From NCBI GenBank assembly GCA_900765235.1, contig CAAFRK010000096.1:1-15911 (forward strand): a stretch of 15,911 bases of DNA, read 5' to 3'. Origin of the DNA: an uncultured Veillonella sp. GTDB lineage: Bacteria; Bacillota_C; Negativicutes; Veillonellales; Veillonellaceae. Positions 13,744-15,911 of the stretch are shown one piece after another; within the stretch, counting starts at the first letter, position 1; each line of letters opens with the position of its first letter. Under the pieces are notes generated by a model that saw only the letters and a program-made list of their open reading frames with translations, was not told where the DNA came from and ran no database searches. The position numbers were made by a program, and so were the translations under genes.

Positions 13744-14145
13744 ATGGCAATCGAAGTTGGTAACATTATTGATGGTACCGTATCCGGTATTACAAAGTTC
13801 GGCGTATTTGTTGATTTAGGAGAGAAACAAACGGGTCTAGTTCATATTTCTGAAGTAGCTCATGGATATGTCGAAGACATTAATGCCGTATTAAAGGTTG
13901 AAGATCCAGTAAAGGTTAAGGTTTTATCTATTGAAGGTAATAAAATTGGCCTTTCTATTCGTCAAACACAACCTAAAGAGACAGTCAATGAAGAACGACG
14001 TCCTCGTCGTGTTCAATCTAAACAAAGCACAGAGGCTTTTGAAGCCAAAATGAAATCATTCTTGCGCGATAGCAATGAACGATTGCATGATTTAAAACGC
14101 AATACAGAAGGTAAACGCGGAGGCCGAGGCGGTCGTCGAGATTAA
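13744..14145 (+). CDS. S1-domain RNA-binding protein, YabR-like
   Basis: A 133-residue protein with one S1 RNA-binding domain (about 3-74), shown by VGNIIDGTVSGITKFGVFVD, LVHISEV (33-39) and IGLSIRQ (68-74). A charged helical segment and an Arg/Gly-rich tail ending RGGRGGRRD follow, which should add general RNA affinity. Length and build match Bacillus YabR, the neighbour of divIC. AGGAGG at 13734-13739 marks the start. The 68-base gap after the division gene has no promoter or terminator that I can see, so the two are likely one transcript. A hairpin follows its stop. Its RNA target is not known from the sequence. Confidence 0.92.
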   Translation: MAIEVGNIIDGTVSGITKFGVFVDLGEKQTGLVHISEVAHGYVEDINAVLKVEDPVKVKVLSIEGNKIGLSIRQTQPKETVNEERRPRRVQSKQSTEAFEAKMKSFLRDSNERLHDLKRNTEGKRGGRGGRRD

Positions 14146-14150
14146 TAGTG

Positions 14151-14180
14151 AGAGATGGCATTGAGCCATCTCTTTACTTA
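14151..14180 (+). terminator. Hairpin after the S1-domain gene, probable weak terminator
   Basis: AGAGATGGC (14151-14159) pairs perfectly with GCCATCTCT (14165-14173) across a 5-base loop, starting 6 bases after the stop. The tail TTTACTTATG is only moderately T-rich, so termination may be partial and tilS and ppx may also receive readthrough. Confidence 0.7.
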
Positions 14181-14203
14181 TGTATAGGCTTTAACAGTAT
14201 AAT
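14173..14203 (+). promoter_or_regulatory. Likely promoter for ppx-tilS
   Basis: A consensus -10 TATAAT lies at 14198-14203, 36 bases before the ppx start codon. The best -35 is TTTACT (14173-14178, 4 of 6) at a long 19-base spacing, overlapping the tail of the preceding hairpin. The weak -35 makes this a moderate call. Confidence 0.5.
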
Positions 14204-14239
14204 AGTGTTAGAAGAATACTAATTATGTAAGGAGCGATT

Positions 14240-15136
14240 ATGAAGTTAGCTATTATCGATATTGGATCTAATTCAGTGCGCTTATTATTGGCTACCTATG
14301 AAAATAATATATGGCACTATGAGCCAAAACAGTTATGGACTACTCGGTTGGGACAACGAAATGCAGATGGCACATTGCGATCTGAATCGATGGAGTCATC
14401 CTATCAGGCCTTTAAGGATATTAAAAAATTGGCAGACCAATATGGTGCGGACTATTGCTTTGGTTTTGCTACCAGCGCTGTTCGTGAGGCTCAAAATGGG
14501 CTTGAATTTATGGAACGAATCACCGAATACTGCCCTATGGAATGGCGAATTTTATCAGGTGATGAAGAAGCAATTTATGGATTTAATGGTGCCTTGGGAG
14601 ACCAGTTGAATGATGGTCGTCATTATACGACTATCGATATTGGTGGCGGTAGTACAGAACTCGCTTTAGGAAATAAAGACGGCGTATATTGGAGTCGTTC
14701 CTATCCAGTGGGAGCGGTGCGTTTACAATCTATGTCTGACGAAGGGCCTCAACGGGTATGGGAAGAAACTCGATTCCTTTGGGACCCAATGATGATTCAA
14801 GGCGAATTTGGTGAATTTATTGGCATCGGTGGTACATTAACGACGCTAGCTGCTATAGATTTAGGCCTTGAAAATTATGATGGCACAAAGGTGCAAGGTC
14901 ATAAATTAAGTCGTGAAACAGTAGAGGGCATCATTTTAAATTTGCGTTACATGAGTCGCGAGGAAAGATTACAGGTAAAAGGTTTACCTGTAGGCCGTGC
15001 CGATATTATTGTAGCCGGTGCAGAAATTTTGACGTCCTTTATGGATGCCTATGAGGTTCCTCATGTATTTGTGAGCGACCAAGATGGTATGGAGGCGATG
15101 GCCCGTGAATGTGAAAGCACTCGTTCGAACCGTTAA
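14240..15136 (+). CDS. ppx: Exopolyphosphatase / pppGpp phosphatase, Ppx/GppA family (short form)
   Basis: A 298-residue member of the ASKHA-fold Ppx/GppA family, which removes terminal phosphates from polyphosphate and/or converts pppGpp to ppGpp. Phosphate-binding motif IDIGSNSVRLL lies at 6-16, followed by FATSAVREAQN (76-86), the catalytic-Glu region ILSGDEEA (104-111) and the second phosphate motif IDIGGGSTEL (132-141). GIGGT is at 195-199 and a RADIIVAGAEIL segment at 253-264. The length is that of the short, two-domain form; the C-terminal HD-like region of E. coli Ppx and GppA is absent. The start has AAGGAG upstream. The end overlaps tilS by 32 bases. Polyphosphate and (p)ppGpp activities cannot be told apart by sequence. 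Confidence 0.92.
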   Translation: MKLAIIDIGSNSVRLLLATYENNIWHYEPKQLWTTRLGQRNADGTLRSESMESSYQAFKDIKKLADQYGADYCFGFATSAVREAQNGLEFMERITEYCPMEWRILSGDEEAIYGFNGALGDQLNDGRHYTTIDIGGGSTELALGNKDGVYWSRSYPVGAVRLQSMSDEGPQRVWEETRFLWDPMMIQGEFGEFIGIGGTLTTLAAIDLGLENYDGTKVQGHKLSRETVEGIILNLRYMSREERLQVKGLPVGRADIIVAGAEILTSFMDAYEVPHVFVSDQDGMEAMARECESTRSNR

Positions 15137-15911
15137 TCACACCTTAAAATCGCATAATCTATTTCCTAAAAATAGTCGAATCTTAGTGGCGTGCTCTGGT
15201 GGACCTGATTCAATGGCTCTATTGCATTTGTTGAAAGACATTGCCATACATCGACATACAACCTATGAACTAGGTGTGGCTATCGTAGATCACTGCATTC
15301 GTCCTGAAAGTAAGGAAGAGGTTTTGTGGCTCCAACAGCAAGTAGAAAATTTAGGATTACCATTTTATTCTGCTACATTTGATGTGCCTCGCTTGAGCAA
15401 GGAACAAAAAATGTCTGAAGAAACTATGGGGCGTCAAGTACGGTATCAATGGCTTACAGAGGTTGCAAAGTCTGAAAACTATGATTATGTTGCGGTGGCT
15501 CATCACAAGGATGATCAAGCAGAGTCGATTCTAGCACATATCATCAGAGGTTCGGGATTAAATGGTTTGGCCGGCATGTCTGTAGTAAGCTCTGAATATG
15601 CTACTCCTGTAATTAGACCGCTGTTAGAGGTTACAAAAGAAACCTTACTGGCTTATTTAGAGGTGAAGGGGATTTCCTATTGTGTTGATTGTACGAATGA
15701 AGATGTGCGATACCAACGAAATAGGATTCGGCATCGTATTATACCTGAGTTAGAAGCTATTAACCCTAATGTAGTAGATGCTATTGCTAGATTGGGAAAT
15801 TCCGTACATGAAGATTTACTAGTTATGTCTGATTTAACGGAGCAAGCTTTTGAAAAACTTGTGACTGTAGGTGCTGATGGGGTGAGCTTATCTCGCCGTG
15901 CATTACAACAA
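15105..15911 (+). CDS. tilS: tRNA(Ile)-lysidine synthase TilS (N-terminal 269 residues; runs off the window)
   Basis: TilS converts C34 of the CAU-anticodon isoleucine tRNA to lysidine, so that it reads AUA and is charged with Ile; it is essential in most bacteria. The PP-loop ATP motif SGGPDS is at 31-36. Also clear are AIVDHCIRPES, GRQVRYQWL, AVAHHKDDQAESILAHIIRG and RNRIRHRIIPEL, all N-terminal domain hallmarks. The usual length is about 430-470 residues, so the C-terminal part is missing past base 15911; the frame stays open to the end. The start is a GTG at 15105 or 15111 inside ppx. I prefer 15105 because GGAGG at 15091-15095 is 9 bases upstream. The overlap implies coupling with ppx. 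Confidence 0.93.
   Translation, partial: MNVKALVRTVNHTLKSHNLFPKNSRILVACSGGPDSMALLHLLKDIAIHRHTTYELGVAIVDHCIRPESKEEVLWLQQQVENLGLPFYSATFDVPRLSKEQKMSEETMGRQVRYQWLTEVAKSENYDYVAVAHHKDDQAESILAHIIRGSGLNGLAGMSVVSSEYATPVIRPLLEVTKETLLAYLEVKGISYCVDCTNEDVRYQRNRIRHRIIPELEAINPNVVDAIARLGNSVHEDLLVMSDLTEQAFEKLVTVGADGVSLSRRALQQ

Noticed and set aside
14262..14609. 115-codon + strand frame within ppx
   Set aside because: It is an out-of-frame shadow of a well-supported Ppx/GppA gene.

Overview
The window reads as a densely packed stretch of core chromosome from a moderately low-GC, non-sporulating anaerobe. I infer a Negativicute, most likely Veillonella or a close relative. The grounds are strong AGGAGG-type ribosome binding sites, very tight operons, a Firmicute-type divIC-like / S1-domain / tilS gene order, and the general style of the proteins; no rRNA or other marker gene is present to prove it. 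Every convincing gene lies on the + strand. I see no insertion sequence, prophage, tRNA, rRNA or CRISPR array, and no gene-free stretch longer than 300 bases.

Bases 1-4740 hold the end of an oligopeptide ABC importer operon. It contains the tail of the permease oppC, the ATPases oppD and oppF, a cytosolic class A beta-lactamase-fold serine hydrolase, and an OppA-type binding protein without a lipobox. An intrinsic terminator follows, and a cytosolic LD-carboxypeptidase gene begins only about 20 bases after that hairpin. An M20 amidohydrolase follows. Together these genes would suit uptake and intracellular trimming of peptides, possibly murein peptides.

Bases 6900-10803 form a second operon. 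A strong sigma70-like promoter is followed by a terminator-like hairpin in the leader, then an ABC-F ATPase (YfmM-like), folE, folP, folB and folK. This supplies four steps of dihydropteroate synthesis behind what may be an attenuator. FolE appears to lack several residues regarded as catalytic or triphosphate-binding in the canonical enzyme.

Bases 10804-12032 carry an unrecognised membrane-anchored or secreted protein and a small GlsB/YeaQ-type membrane protein, closed by a strong terminator. Bases 12033-13163 hold a lactate/2-hydroxyacid dehydrogenase with an unusual residue at the substrate-specificity position, behind a promoter overlapped by a long inverted repeat. From 13164 to the end run a DivIC/FtsB-like division protein, a YabR-like S1 protein, a short Ppx/GppA phosphatase and the start of tilS. 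This order matches the Bacillus divIC-yabR-spoIIE-tilS block, with ppx in the place of spoIIE.

I did not find an obvious undescribed multi-gene system. The leads I consider best are the ABC-F/folate leader hairpin, the divergent FolE, the peptide-import cluster with three cytosolic hydrolases, and the dehydrogenase with changed specificity.
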